Assembly: GCA_024867545.1 (NCBI GenBank)
Contig: JANFNE010000018.1
Coordinates: 62,001-126,000, forward strand
Reading direction: 5' to 3'
Origin: Phytopythium helicoides
Lineage: Eukaryota > Oomycota > Peronosporomycetes > Pythiales > Pythiaceae
Length of the DNA stretch: 64,000 nucleotides
Position numbers and translations under genes: made by a program. Below, piece by piece: positions 1 to 12,109 of the stretch (position 1 is the first letter of the stretch; the number at the start of each line of letters is the position of its first letter). The notes beneath the pieces were generated by a model. It did not search any database. It had not been told where the DNA came from and worked only from the letters and a program-made list of their open reading frames with translations.

Positions 1-79
1 CGGCTCGCCTGACCTTGTTGATCCGATTATTCACGACCTCTGTTCAAATTACGAGCACCTTGCACCGCAAGCCGTCTGT

Positions 80-1465
80 CTAGACTTGCTTCTCCTTGCC
101 CGAGTTACGGACAACGCGGGCTCGGCAGCAGCGCCAGACCAGCGAGAGCACAACTAACACCAGCGTGGCAGCATAGAGAGCGAATACAAGCGGCTCACGG
201 GGCAGGTCGCACTTGGTCGCCGAGATCGGAAGCGATTCCTTGTCGTGACCGAGGTGCAGCAGAGTGTAGCTCGGGTCGGGACGCTGGCCCCACGAGAACG
301 CGGGCGTTGTGAACTCGGCAGCTCCATCCGGGTGCTTCAACGCACACCAGGCGTGCGTGTGACCCGAGAGCACCACGTCCGGTTGAATCTTGGCCACCAG
401 CTCGGTCGATAAGGCCTGGAGACAGAACGTGGTGGTACACCTCGTATTGAAACGACGGGTGCTCGTAGGTCACGTGACCGCCTTCGCTCCGCCGCGCCTC
501 GCCGCATTGCATATCGTCAGCTCTGTAGAGTGGCACGTGAGTCAACAGCACAACCTGGCCGGTCGTTCGTGCGCGCAGACGCTCAAAGTCGAGGTCATCA
601 AGGAAACTGCGCGACCATGAATGAGAACAACATCTTTCATCGTGAGTAGATCGACAGCTTAGACGCTCACCTCCGCGATTGCATCTTCACGTCCATGTTG
701 GCCACGTCTGCGTCGAGCGCCATGGTGTTGAGCGATACGAACAAGTGTCCGCCCACGAAGTCGATGCGGTTGGATGCCCCGAACGCGACTTCATACCGCT
801 TGATCTCGGCAGCGCTCATATACCGCCCGAACGACGCGTCGTGGTTGCCAATCTGGACAAGTAAGCGCGACACCTCAGCACGAGAAGAGTGCGCGAACGC
901 AGGATGCTCAGCGCGAAGCACTGCTGCTCACCAAGTAGAGCGACTGAAGTGGAGCTGCGTGAGCGAACACCGCGAAGAACCGGTCCACGTACTCCTGTCG
1001 ACAATCATAGCAACAGCATTTAGCCGTCACTACCACCGCCATCTATTGAAGCAGCCGCCGCTGTCACCTGCCAGTCTCTGTCGGGCGTCGGCCGGCTCCC
1101 CTCGTCGAACTGGTCGCCGAGAACCAGCACCACATCTGGACGGTGCACCGCCACCGCAGCGCTCACCGACTGCTGCACCTGCACTAGCACTGCATCAGTC
1201 GCCCTCACGGGACTCCTGCGGCCATCCACCGCCGGTTTACAATCCCCAAGCCGACCTGCCAGTCAATCCACGCGCGCTCAACAGCAGAGCGCCGGCGCTT
1301 GCCCAACAAGTGGACGTCCGTCACAACCAGCGCACGCACGCGCGACGCCTCCTGCTCGGGCTCGGACCGGCGCAGCTGCAGCTCGCAGCGCAGCGCAGCG
1401 AGGTAGAAGACGCCGCTCTGGCCCAGGGCCAGCGCCGCAGCGACGGCCAGCAGCTCCCGCGTCAT
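80..1465 (-). CDS. PGAP5/Cdc1-type metallophosphoesterase, membrane-anchored
   Basis: Calcineurin-like phosphoesterase split over about five exons. In order, the frames show TDVHLLG (first metal motif) near 1280-1300, VLVLGDQFDEG near 1100, IGNHD near 840, LLTHVPLYR near 540 and SGHTHAWC near 350. This is the complete motif set of the family, and the GDxFDEG and LTHxPLYR forms match the PGAP5/Cdc1 branch, whose members remodel GPI-anchor ethanolamine phosphate in the ER/Golgi. I chose the ATG at 1465 because it opens a hydrophobic N-terminus (MTRELLAVAAALAL). A second membrane segment followed by a basic tail sits at the C-terminus. Donors such as GTGAGC near 671 support the exon breaks. Around 409-414 the frame slips by one base between the HHVLS segment and the STELVAKIQPD segment. 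That is either a disabling mutation or a sequence error. The family call is firm; PGAP5 orthology is an inference. Confidence 0.8.
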
Positions 1466-1859
1466 GTCGGACGCGCGCTCTCCGCGACGGCGCCACGTTC
1501 GACTCGATTGCGACCTTCGAGCAACATGGGAGTCGGCCAAGTTGAAGCGGAGCTGTTTGGTTTCAAGGTCACGCCCAGCCGTGATCGCTCCAAATAGACT
1601 TTCGTTCTCAGTTGGACTGAAGTTCACGCCTGACGCAAAGGAGGACGCTTGGACAATCACGTTCCCAATTTCCGCTTTTGCCGCCTTTGGCACTCAAGGA
1701 ACCCAATGATGCCGAGAAGTGCTGGGTGCAGAGCGTTCATTTCGAGGGTTACCAAGCGTGTGCAGATTGAGCTACAGGGGGAGTACTCCATCAACCGACT
1801 CTGCTCGCTTCAGAACTTCAGCAGTCACTCACCACAGCCCATTGCGCTATCGTCCTCGC
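1466..1859. other. Intergenic, upstream of the phosphoesterase
   Basis: I see no supportable gene. The open frames here have no recognisable motif. The stretch must contain the promoter of the phosphoesterase, and possibly eroded 5-prime sequence of the frame-broken membrane gene that follows. Confidence 0.4.
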
Positions 1860-3427
1860 ACTCACCGCGAACGCCCTGTCTTCTGATAACACTTGGAATC
1901 GAGTGCATACCACTACATGATCCGCAGTTGGGAGTGGACCATGCGCTCGCATTCTTCCTCCGGACAGTCATTGTTGTCGCTGTTGTCAACCAGTGTATTA
2001 TCTACCCCTATCGATTGCTCCTTCCAGTGTTGCCTGGGTCGATTGCAGACACCCTTTTTGTATGTGTCTGTTGCAGCCTGCAGTGCTGTTGTGTTCACCG
2101 TATGCTCTCGCACGCTGGATTGGCTTCCCAGTACCATTCACGTTTCTTCTTGGCACGCCAGTGAACGTGTCTCTTCTCGGGGCTATCGGTTGATATCGTG
2201 GGGACCCTTTCTTCGTCAGCACGATATCGAGCGTAGCCAGTTGATCAAGTACGTGCTGGTCACTTGCATCCAAGTGTCGCTGACCTACGTATATCACGCC
2301 TTTGCCTTTGCGTTTGCTCAGGTCAGTGGCCAATGGCAAGTACTATTTCGCGTGTTGTTGCCAGTCATCAAACGAATCAGCAAGACCACAATCGGCTACA
2401 TGTTTCGCGATCAGAGCGACATTCAATCCGATATGGTCGTGCTGAATGCCGACATCTACCACGTGATATTTGTTTCGTGGTGCCTGAATATTTCGCGATC
2501 GACTTTCAACACCCTACTATTCATCTCAATGGATCTGTTTCGAGTCAGCACTTACTCTCCAACATGTTGTCGTCATGGTGACAGAACTCGAAGCTAAAAC
2601 ACATGGGGCTCTTGGTTTGAATTATCTGCAGCGAACGAGCTCTGTCACGCCCATCAACGAACATGTTGATCAACCACTTCCTCTGTCGGATCTGGCATTG
2701 GCTATCCTGAATCACGAGAAGGCAAGCAAAGCTTTGCATCGAGATTCCAAGATAGAGTCCAGATATAAAGCTAGCCTCTGTGCGGTCGTCATCGTCAACG
2801 TCAGCAGTGCTTGTGTCGCCATCCAGCCTAGTTTTACCTTGGACAACAGGGTTGGCACGACCTAAAAGCTTGGCAAACGAAGCTGCAGTAAAGAGTAAGC
2901 GACGAGCACTGGACTTCGTTGCCACGATCCCTGACAATGACCGGCGAAGGTGCCTCACATTAGTGCTGCAGCTATTACACATTTCTGAGTTCTTGCTTCT
3001 CGTCGAGTTCGTCGAAGTGATCATCCCAGCCATATACAGTGCGGCAACGTCGTGTGAATCACGAGATTGTATCGCATCTAACAGTGCCGTTCCGCAAGCT
3101 CTATATATTGCAGGTATCTACGCATTACCAAACCGGCGATACTTTGTCGGATTTGAGGACTTGACCTTCGAGCAGCTAAAGAGCCAGCTAGCCATGCTCG
3201 CAGTCTACTGCCTGCTAGAGCTCGGATCGTTCGTACTCGTCGTCACCGTCTTGCAGTGGAAGCTAGGCACCGCACCATTGCGACAGTTGGCATTCGCCCT
3301 CAAGTCGCAGTGGAAAATGACACAGTGCAAACTCGTGCTGTGGGTTGTGGTTGCAGTGCAGTCGAGGCGTCAGCACTACGGCTCCGACTTCACTTTCCAG
3401 TTCAAGTGGCTCTCCATGTCAACATAG
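1860..3427 (+). pseudogene. Frame-broken oomycete multi-pass membrane protein
   Basis: Pieces of one hydrophobic protein appear in successive reading frames. A segment with IECIPLHDPQLG and an FFLRTVIVVAVV helix lies near 1,880-2,010 in one frame. ARWIGFPVPFTFLLGTP near 2,110-2,170 is in a second. VLLPVIKRISKTTIGYMF and VLNADIYHVIFVSW near 2,350-2,500 are in a third. ESALTLQHVVVMVTELEAK continues in the second frame. LLLVEFVEVIIPAIYSAA and LPNRRYFVGFEDLTFEQL near 3,000-3,190 return to the first and end at 3427. The arrangement resembles a large family of uncharacterised oomycete transmembrane proteins that I know from Phytophthora-type genomes; function unknown. At 2541 dropping a single base joins ISMDLF to ESALTL, which looks like an indel rather than an intron. 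It is a pseudogene or a gene with sequencing indels; neighbouring genes show similar one-base slips. Confidence 0.65.
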
Positions 3428-3453
3428 TTGTACCGTTCGATCCAGAAAACTTT

Positions 3454-6400
3454 ATGAGCAGCGAAGCGCCACTTCCGGATCGGGGTGCGATGGCGCACCG
3501 GGACAACGCACTTGGAGCCTTGGCGGAGCTGCTTCTACTGCACCGCGCGCAGGTCGACGAGGCGGTCACTGCCGTCGAGGAGACGACGTCGGTAAGAGAC
3601 CCATAGCTCGAGCTGATTGGGGATGAGAGCGTGCTAACGGTGCGATGGGCTAGATTGAGGCGATCCTCGACGCATTCGAGTCGTCAGTGCAGAGCTTCGC
3701 AACCAAAGAGCCGCTGTTCTGGGAGTTGCGTGTGGGCGAGTTCATCTATGACGCACTCAAGCAGCAGATTGCGGTTCCAAGTGGCGAGAAGGCTACTCCA
3801 AGAGAGAATACGAATGGATGTGAAGAGAACTTTGCGCTAGAAGCAAATGTGCGGGAGCTTGCAGTGGTGAAAGTGAGCAAAGCTATCCAGAAGGCAGCTG
3901 CAAAGCTACGAGGAGTTATTCAGGAGGCGCTCGCATATGGAAACAGTGATGAGGGGTCCAATGTTGAACAGATCTTGGAGCGAGTTTGGCGGGAAGTCAC
4001 CTCAACTGCAACATCAAAGGATGAAGCCCAGAATCAAGATAATGAGCGCAGAGATGATGCTTCGGAGGCTGTTGGTGAGAATGAGGATGAAGAGATTCTC
4101 ACCTTTGACGATGAGTTTTTGGAGGACGCACAGACAACCGACAGGTATGCTTGGCATCCTTGATTGCTCAGTTTGAAGTGGCAATATCGTCACATGAATG
4201 AACAGTGATCCAACAGCAGAAAGCATCCCTGATATAATCGAAAGAATGACAAGTACTAACGCTGTCAACCGAGCTTCAGCGTTGAAGGAGCTCATGCAGG
4301 TAATTTGTACAGCTCTCAGCGAAAGTGGAGTGGGTGATTCTTGCTAACTTCCGTTTACCTGCGGCAAAGGTACCGGTGTTTGAAGCTCTTCACTGCACAG
4401 CCCGCTTTCCAGACATGGTTTGCGCTGTTGTCGGTCTTTTCCTGGATGAAGAGTCGAATGGATTTGATGTCGCTCGCGCAGCAATGCAGTTTGTATATCA
4501 TTTGGTGGGCGAGTGCGAGGATCCATTTCAGTTCCTTGATATCTACTGGGCTGTGACTGAATTTATTGGAGAAAGCCTCAGCATCGATCGTCTCTTCACG
4601 AGTAAATACGCTGCACAAACAACCACTGACGCTGCATATATCAGTTTGGGAGACAATTTTCGAGTGCTGCTACTTCTTCTAGAGAGGGTGCCTCTCCATT
4701 GGATTCACTATCCGCCAGAAACTCTCGCCAAAATCATGATCTCAACCTTTCAGCTACTGACACTGTACTCTAAATGTGATACGGAGATCGAGGTCGCGCA
4801 TATCCGTCCACTCTCGGTGCTAGCGAGTCTGACCGCGAAGCCTTCTTGGTTCAAGACATGGGCGGCAAAGGCACCATCTCGTGCTCAGTTTTTCCTAGCA
4901 TTGAATGAATCTGGATTCTTTGCGGATCTTCTTCAAACTCTTTCGAGCATTCAGCCATTAATCGAGACCGAGAATACCTCGGTTCATGACATCGATAGTC
5001 TATCCTCTAGATATGTAAGTGTATTGAAGTGTGTGCTCTCACCTGATATAATGCTCACCATGCAGACTTGTTACAGTTACTGGCGATTGCGTCAGTTGTG
5101 CTCGAGTACGATTCAGGCAGAACCCTTGCTCAGCAGTGGAGGCGCTTGTTATTGCACGAAGAAGTCGCTGCCAGAGTCGTCACATTTACGAGCTGTCAAC
5201 ATTTAGACTTGACTCCTGTGCGTGCTGAAAATGACCGACTCTTTATACTAGATCCAGCTCAGCCTCTGCCTATTTGCCCGGTGAGTTAGATGATTTAAAT
5301 GTTGCGGATTATGTCATTCTGATATGGTAGGCTGATGCACTTATGCTGATAGGAATGCAACGAGAATGGAGAGGAGAGAGAACGCAGGTCGTACAACACT
5401 GTTGAAAGCATTGTCCTCACGATATTTTCGGTGAGTAACTATCTCCACAATTATCACCTTTCTGAACTCATCGCAGCTCGACCATCTCACTTTCGGATAG
5501 TTAGTGCTCCTGCATGACTCTCTATTGCCATCGAACGAATCAACACGCTCTGCCGACTGGAAGAACTTCATCATGTCGAGCGTTTCACAGTATGTCGTCC
5601 ATACCGACAATCAACTTGTACCCTCTCTTTTGAAGGTTAGCCAAGCACGCGAGTACTTGTGCGATGCCAATAATTCTGACAGAATTCTTGTCGTTCCCTT
5701 AATTCAGCTTCTACAGAGGTCAATTGCTGTAGAATCCATTCAGGAGAATTCACAGTCACCAAGGGGTTATCGAACGCGCAGCTACTTTGCTTGGTACCCT
5801 CTTCGAGACTCGAAATCGATAGTCGAAGCAAGTGACCTCATTCAAAATCGGATCTGCGCTACTTCAGTCACTCCCGGCAAAGCCAGAATCTACAAATGCT
5901 GCTTGGATTTCATCGTAGCGCTGTTGTCAAGCCGTTCGTTTGTCGAAAGTCTTGCCACGGCTACAAGCGACATTCAAGAGCCTATCTTTTGCCTATGGAA
6001 GCGGTGTGTTGAAGGGTTTGTCAAAGATCAACTCGACTTTGGGGAACATCAAAATGACACTCAGTTTTCCACCTTGATTCGATGCATACCAGTCATGCTA
6101 ATATTGGTGCCGTCATCTGAAATCAAGCCTGCTGCAAATTCCTTTGTGGATACGTATTCCTCTAGCCATTCCAATACCGAGAGCTTCATGCAAGTTCTCG
6201 TGCACTTTGCCTCTTTTGGATCTGGGTTTCGGGTACTGAATGCAGTTACTACGTCTGATATATGGATTGACCATATTGTTGATTCTGTGTTAACTCGCAC
6301 GATGACGTTTGGTGAAACAGTCAACTTCTTCACGTGGAGTGCGGACTGTGTGCAAGCTTTTCTATCAAGTGAACGAACCTTCGAATTGGTGTTTAATGCT

Positions 6401-8047
6401 ATCACTACTCTTCGCGAAGCTGGGGAGCTTTCGATGGCTATCTCATGCAGCAACGATGAAACTACAGCTTCGATTCGAAAACAAGTCGAGATATTTTCGC
6501 TTGTTCGAGCAACTTTAAGCTCTCTACACGCTTTTGGAGCCGTATATGGTCCATCTGTAGGAGAGAAAAGGAATTCGTTACTACAGTTTATTCTTGAGGT
6601 GTTTGTTCGGCACGACAACAGGTGCACGAGCTCCTGTGACTCGGAAGACGAATGTTGCTTGTCACTTCAGTTGATGCTACCACTCCTGAGTGCAATCCCA
6701 TCGAAGTTGCATTCCTTCAGGCTTTTGGAAGATCTAGGTCTACTTGGACAGACACCTGACAGCCACAAGCCCGGGAGTGGAGTTGGTGCATGCACTTATC
6801 TCCACCAAAAGTTGGTGTACGAGCTGGAGCATATCGGAGGGCCAACAGAGCGAGCCCATTGGTATCATATTTGTGACTTGGATAATGAGTCACTTATTCG
6901 GCATGCAGCAATGATTACAGCAGAAAGTGTGCAAACTGCGGTTGAACGCACGACTGGCAGTGTCAACAATAACTGCTGGCAAGCGAAGGATACTTTGTTG
7001 AGAACGATGACTCGCTCTAGTGCTGATTCGGAATTACTGTCTCAACAATCGTGGACTCTAATCGCAGAGCTTGAAATCGCCATCTACAATTGTGAGCAGA
7101 CCCCTCCGACAGCTGCTGTGACGTCAGCACTTGGGGGATCTCTCCTTGCTCTGCTGTCCAGCTCACATGATGGTCTGCAGTTGAAAATAGAAGATACGGT
7201 GGTGGCTTCGAGAGCGAATTCGCAAGCCCCGATGAGACTTCCGCCTGTACCGCAGCGCAAGATGCTCAACAAAATGTACAAAGGCTATTCCCAAGCACTA
7301 TCTCTTTGTACCTCTCCAACAACTCTTCACGCCATCATTAGGCGTTACGGTAGCGACTCGCTTAGCTGCTTTCCCGTGACAGTTCTTATGATCCTAAGCG
7401 ATACGTGCAAGAATGGCGATGACGAAGTACTTTCAGCACTTCGCAAGTACTTCGATTGCCCATTGTCACCCTACATGTGGCCCCGTGCCACGCCCGAATG
7501 ATATCCAACCAAGTCTAGGACTGACAGAAGCTGTTGAGTGGATCCTCGTGCGTGAGTATCCATCGGTAAGATACTGGTATTATAAGTACACCTCAGGTAC
7601 AGCCATACTAACGTTTTCGTTCTCTAGGTTCTTCATGCGATAAGGATCACTCAGAGCTCTGTGGGGGCATTAGTCACCCGATGGCATGCACAGAGTTTCT
7701 GGAATTACTTTGACTGGTCCAACATCGCAATCTACATGTACCTCACCACCCTCTACGGGGTTGATTTCAAGTATGTTACTAAACAACTTGCGATTGAGAT
7801 GATATTTCCTACTAATGCCTCCTGTGCATCATGCTAGGTGTACGTTCTGGTTGTGGTGCTGGTGCATCTGGAACCAGAAATACAGCGAATTGGGAGCAAA
7901 CGAAGCCCACAAAGCCTCGAGGCGTACCTGGAGCTATTGGAGCTACCCATCGACTTCATGTTTTCGCCATGGAAGGACGAGCTCGCACGACTTCGGACTA
8001 AATATCGAGCTAAAACACTTTCCACACTGCTTAGTGGCATCAGATAG
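3454..8047 (+). CDS. TBC1D32: TBC1D32/BROMI (Broad-minded) homolog, multi-exon
   Basis: Large helical protein ending in a degenerate TBC (Rab-GAP-like) domain. Exons read as 3454-3591, 3654-4144, 4206-4299, 4370-5014, about 5066-5280, 5353-5430, 5501 to about 7,500 and then short 3-prime exons to 8047. The first four join with canonical GT-AG and matching phase. The N-terminal part is helical with an acidic tract (ILTFDDEFLED). The middle carries RVPLHWIHYPPETLAKIM, resembling a conserved BROMI segment. The C-terminus has SFWNYFDWSNIAIYMYLTT followed by a DFK-VYVLVVVLVHLEPE stretch typical of the BROMI TBC end. In animals BROMI works with the CDK20 kinase in cilium assembly and length control, so a flagellar role here is an inference. 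Apparent one-base slips occur near 5,015-5,066, near 7,494 (a CCC run; removing one C restores ATPNDIQPSLG) and near 7,770-7,838. Confidence 0.72.
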
Positions 8048-8108
8048 TAAATGCAATGAACGAAGCATTGGCACGGATTTTGTGAAATTACGTGCTCGCA
8101 CCAAAATC

Positions 8109-9596
8109 TTAGCGCACAACCGCTTTGATCGGAACTTGCGACTCGCCAGCGCTCTCAGTCTCAATATACAGTGTGCCGTTCACCCTTCCAGGAATCCGAA
8201 AACTCAGCGCAACCGTGGCAATACCTGCTAACCCAGCCGCCAGTCGAGCTGTGTCTTTATCAAAAGTGGCTTCAGCAAGGGCAGCTTCGAAGCCGTTGCA
8301 TGTTGCCACCACTCTTCGAACGCGAAATCGCTCTTGCTTGACCCCTACATTGCGTACGCGAACTGGGAACAAGTACACTTCTCCAGTTTGCAGAGTACCG
8401 AGCGAAATCACAGGGGGTGCGATTTCCATCGCGAATGGGCGTGTGGTTGGCGATCCGGTGCCGATATTGGAAGAAACTGCTGCTGCAGCTGCGAGAGGGC
8501 TGCGGAGATGTTCACTGTGGTTGCTTGATGAATGGAAAGAAGAGGCAATTGGCGCTAGTGCAGGGGATAGCGGTTGGTCTAATGCATCGATGTAGTGCGG
8601 TCTTGACGGGACCGTTGTGCTGGATCCATCCCTGCTCACACGAAAATCTGTGAATCCAGATCGAGACGGACATCGTGCGGGTGACGTTGGAGGACGACTT
8701 GTTGGACTGTATGCTGCAGTTCTTGTCAGCCCTGCAAGGGTCTTCTCGTCCAGGAGATTGACTCGAGAGCCAACTCTCGCTGACTCGCTTCCATTATACG
8801 CAGACATAGGCGGGCTCTCAGGCCTTCTGCAAGAAAATGGAGTCGCTACTCTAGATGGAGACGGTGGCGTTTCTGGGGGTATAACAGGAAGTCTCGTTGT
8901 CATGCGGTACTCGGGGCCAATGAGGGTCTCAATGCCGAATTCGGTAAGCACCCAACAAACCTTTTGGCTCGCAGTGTAGGCTCTCTTCCAAATCTCTTGG
9001 TTGTTGGTATTAACTTTCGCATTGATCCCAGGAGAAGAAAGTGAATCAAGCGAGAGTGTCGATGTAGATGTTCCGGTGAGTAATCCGGCTGCCATTAGTG
9101 CGGACCCTGGGGGCGACACAACCGACCGGTGGCGATTGAGGTTACCTACGTCACGCGAATACTGCTTCTTGAAATCGTTCACCTCCTGGGGGTTGTGTCG
9201 TGTAATAAAGTCACGACCACCAATGAACCTGTTTCGGTTCGAGAGTGTACGGCAGCTGTACGGCTGCAGAATCTTGTATTCGTCGTAGTCAGGTATTGCA
9301 AGGATCAGCAGCGCATTCTTGTCGTCCAGCACCGTCGACTTGCGCGTCTTACGTGCAATCTGCTCGGTCACGCTCATCTCAAGCTTCACAGGCGTGCATT
9401 TGCCACTTGGAGATGTCATAGGAGTAGACAACATGGAGCGCATTGACGACAGCTTGGTTGTCGCGCTCTTGAACGACGCAGCCGCTTGAGAGGGCGACCT
9501 GGGTGGCGAAAAAGCGATGGATGCCACGGCTGCAGCCTCCTCAATTTCGCATCTTAAGGAGGAATTTTGCCGAGTCGGCATTGCGTCATTACTCAT
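8109..9596 (-). CDS. ASH-domain-like protein, 495 aa
   Basis: Single long exon starting at the ATG at 9596. Residues 1 to about 390 are Ser/Pro/Thr-rich and mostly disordered, with one more ordered, charged stretch (about 70-150) including DEYKILQPYSCRT. The last 100 residues form an immunoglobulin-like beta unit: PPVISLGTLQTGEVYLFPVRVRNVG, then VVATCNGFEAAL, then VALSFRIPGRVNGTLYIETE. This pattern matches ASH/MSP-like domains (ASPM, SPD-2, Hydin), found mainly in cilium, centrosome and Golgi proteins. It converges tail-to-tail on the BROMI homolog with about 60 bp between stops, which fits a flagellar theme without proving it. The overall protein is otherwise unknown to me. Confidence 0.62.
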   Translation of the reverse strand: MSNDAMPTRQNSSLRCEIEEAAAVASIAFSPPRSPSQAAASFKSATTKLSSMRSMLSTPMTSPSGKCTPVKLEMSVTEQIARKTRKSTVLDDKNALLILAIPDYDEYKILQPYSCRTLSNRNRFIGGRDFITRHNPQEVNDFKKQYSRDVGNLNRHRSVVSPPGSALMAAGLLTGTSTSTLSLDSLSSPGINAKVNTNNQEIWKRAYTASQKVCWVLTEFGIETLIGPEYRMTTRLPVIPPETPPSPSRVATPFSCRRPESPPMSAYNGSESARVGSRVNLLDEKTLAGLTRTAAYSPTSRPPTSPARCPSRSGFTDFRVSRDGSSTTVPSRPHYIDALDQPLSPALAPIASSFHSSSNHSEHLRSPLAAAAAVSSNIGTGSPTTRPFAMEIAPPVISLGTLQTGEVYLFPVRVRNVGVKQERFRVRRVVATCNGFEAALAEATFDKDTARLAAGLAGIATVALSFRIPGRVNGTLYIETESAGESQVPIKAVVR

Positions 9597-10120
9597 GGTG
9601 GCCTCGCGCCGTCAAAACCCGCAATGATGGGCCTGCCATCGGTCATTGTGCGGAGGCTATTTTCAGGCGGGATCGCGTTTGATGTGATACGAAAGCAAGC
9701 TCAGTCGTGTTTCTGTCAACACCCGTCCCCACGCAGCTGTCAGCCCAACCGAGGGCTGCTCTCTGGGTTCTGTGCAATTCCGCCATGCCTCTCCTCTGTG
9801 GGGTGTCGGCGGTCTGTCATGAGCCTCTTGAGGAGACTGCGCCACGTCAGTCACTTCAACTTGCCGCGGATTGGCCAGTCGCTCGCCTCCGCCTCGCTTT
9901 CCGCCAATCAAACCGCTGCGCGTGAGCCGCTCTGATTGGGCGAGTGGCGCCGCATCCGCACCTATCCACCCCTCACTACGTTCGCAAATCCCTTCCTCTC
10001 GACGTCACAATCGCACCTAACGCGCACCTAACGCCGCCCTACGCGTCGCTCCCCCCTTCCCCCACATTGCCGGTTGAAAAGGATCCCAAAGCCGAGAAAG
10101 GCCGAGGACTCGCGGGAACC
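9597..10120. promoter_or_regulatory. Divergent promoter region with CCAAT boxes
   Basis: This 524-bp gap separates the start codons of the ASH protein (-) and coatomer delta (+), so it must hold both promoters. Three CCAAT-type pentamers cluster in it: an inverted one at 9870-9874, a direct one at 9904-9908 and an inverted one at 9935-9939. CCAAT binding by NF-Y is established in eukaryotes; its use here is inferred from clustering only. Confidence 0.4.
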
Positions 10121-12109
10121 ATGGTGCGCTGCTCCTGCTGGAGGCGCTGGGCGGCGTATAGCGCGTATACTGACGTGTCGAGGCGCAGGTCGTGCTGTCG
10201 GCGTCGCTGCTGACGCGCGGCGGCAAAGGTGCGTGGCGGAGGCAGGCGCGCGAGGCGGCGGGATGGCTCAGGCGGCGTGGTGGCGTTTTGCAGTGCTCGT
10301 GGCGCGGCAGTTCGTGGAGATGACGCGCATGCGGCTGGAGGTTGGTGCAGGCGAGGGATGGGCTGCGAGCGGGGGCTGACGCGGGCTGTGAGCGCTGCAG
10401 GGGCTGCTGACGGCGTTCCCCAAGCTGCTGTCGAGCGGACAGCGCGAGCACACGTTCATCGACACGGACAGCGTGCGCTACGTGTACCAGCCGCTGGAGA
10501 ACTTCTTCGTGCTCATCATCACCAACAAGACGAGCAACATCGTGGAGGACCTGCACACGATCCAGCAGCTCGCCAAGCTCGTGCCCGACATCTGCGGGCC
10601 GCTCAACGAGGCCGCGATCCGGGACAAGCAGTTCGAGCTCGTCTTCGGATTCGACGAACTCATCACCGCAGGCGGACACTCGGAGAACATTAGCGTGCAG
10701 CAGGTGCGTGTCAACATGGAGATGGAGAGCCACGAGGAGAAGCTGCACAACATGATCCTCGAGAGCAAGCGCGCCGCCGCCAAGGACGATATGAAGCGCC
10801 ACACGATCCGCATCAAGGAGGAGCAGCGCGAGCGCGCCCGTATGGAGCGCGCCGGCATGGGTAGCATGGGCAGCCAGAACTCGTTCGGTAGCGCCATGAG
10901 CAGCGCCTTTGGCAAGTCGCCGCGCGGATTCGGCAGCGGTAGCAGCAACAGCTACAACAACAGCCCGCGCTCAGGTGTGCCGACCTCGCCGCCTTCGTAC
11001 AGCAGACCGGAACCGCCCGTGATTGCGAAGACGTCAGGAATGAAGCTCGGTGGTGGAGGCTCCACCAACACGAGCAAGTCGTTTATGGATGCTATGGCTG
11101 CCGAGGACGATCTGAAGGAGATCCCGCCGATGAGCTCGGCGGTGCAGGCTGTTGCCAAGCCCGAGGTCGCTGCCACCGTGAGCCACGATCCTATTGGCGC
11201 AGTCGTGGAAGAGAAGATCACGGTGCTCCTCAACCGCGAAGGCGCGCTTGAGCAGCTTGAGGTCAAGGGTAACCTGTTTGTGTCGGTGAATGACGCCAAC
11301 AGCGGCTGCTGCAGACTCAAGCTCCGCACGTCCAACGCGAACGGCATTGCTTTCCAGACGCATCCCAAGGTTGACAAGCGTCTGTTCGACCAGGAGTCAG
11401 TGTTGGGCCTCAAGGTTCGTATTTGTTGCTGCTTCACGCTTGATGTGCTTCAACTAACGTCATTCATGTTGGTAGGACCCGACCAAGCCTTTCCCTTCGA
11501 CTCGTGTGGCTTTCCTGCGGTGGAGCCTCAAGACACAGGACGAGTCGTTCCTGCCGCTGAATATTACGTGCTGGCCAGAGGAGGAAGGCAGCGGAAAGGT
11601 GTGATGCGTGGAGTGCGTGCATATCTACCAAGTTTTCTGCAGACTAACCAGTTTGGTTGGTGCGTTGCAGCTGAACGTCAGTGTCGAGTACTCTATGGAG
11701 CGTGACATGGTGCTTGAGAACGTGAACATTCTGATCCCGCTCGGCTCGCATGATGCACCGAACGTTGCTAGCATCGACGGGCAGTACCAGCATAACTCAG
11801 CGGAGGGCTCGCTGTTGTGGCACCAGGACCAGATTACCGCCGAGTACGTTGACCTGACATGCCGTAGAGGGCATGCCGCCGAAACTAATCTGTTTTGCTG
11901 ATTGCATTCGCAGCAACAACTCCGGCACGCTGGAATTTTCTATCCGAGGCTCCAACATGGACGCCTTCTTCCCGATCGCCGTCTCGTTCTTCTCGCGCAC
12001 CGTGTACAGCGACGTGCAGGTGGAGGCGGTTGCTCGGACGGACGACAACTCGCCAATCCAGTTTGGCTTCGAGAAGCTGCTGTCGACGGAAGCGTACCAA
12101 ATTGTTTAG
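10121..12109 (+). CDS. ARCN1: Coatomer subunit delta (delta-COP)
   Basis: Delta-COP is part of the COPI vesicle coat that drives Golgi-to-ER transport. The spliced N-terminus reads M-VVLSASLLTRGGK, then VLVARQFVEMTRMRLE, then GLLTAFPKLLSSG and DSVRYVYQPLENF, the expected longin-type start of the family. The C-terminal mu-homology domain ends EKLLSTEAYQIV before the TAG at 12107. Exons: 10121-10123 (start codon only), 10189-10228, 10294-10340, 10401-11414, 11476 to about 11609, about 11671 to 11843 and 11915-12109. All inferred introns are GT-AG and keep phase. The linker (about residues 170-260) is Ser/Gly/Asn-rich. The one-codon first exon is unusual but is required, because no ATG lies in frame upstream of the second exon. 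Identification is very secure. Confidence 0.95.

Noticed and set aside
695..1597. 300-aa plus-strand open frame
   Set aside because: Antisense to the metallophosphoesterase exons; Pro/Arg/Ser-rich without any domain.
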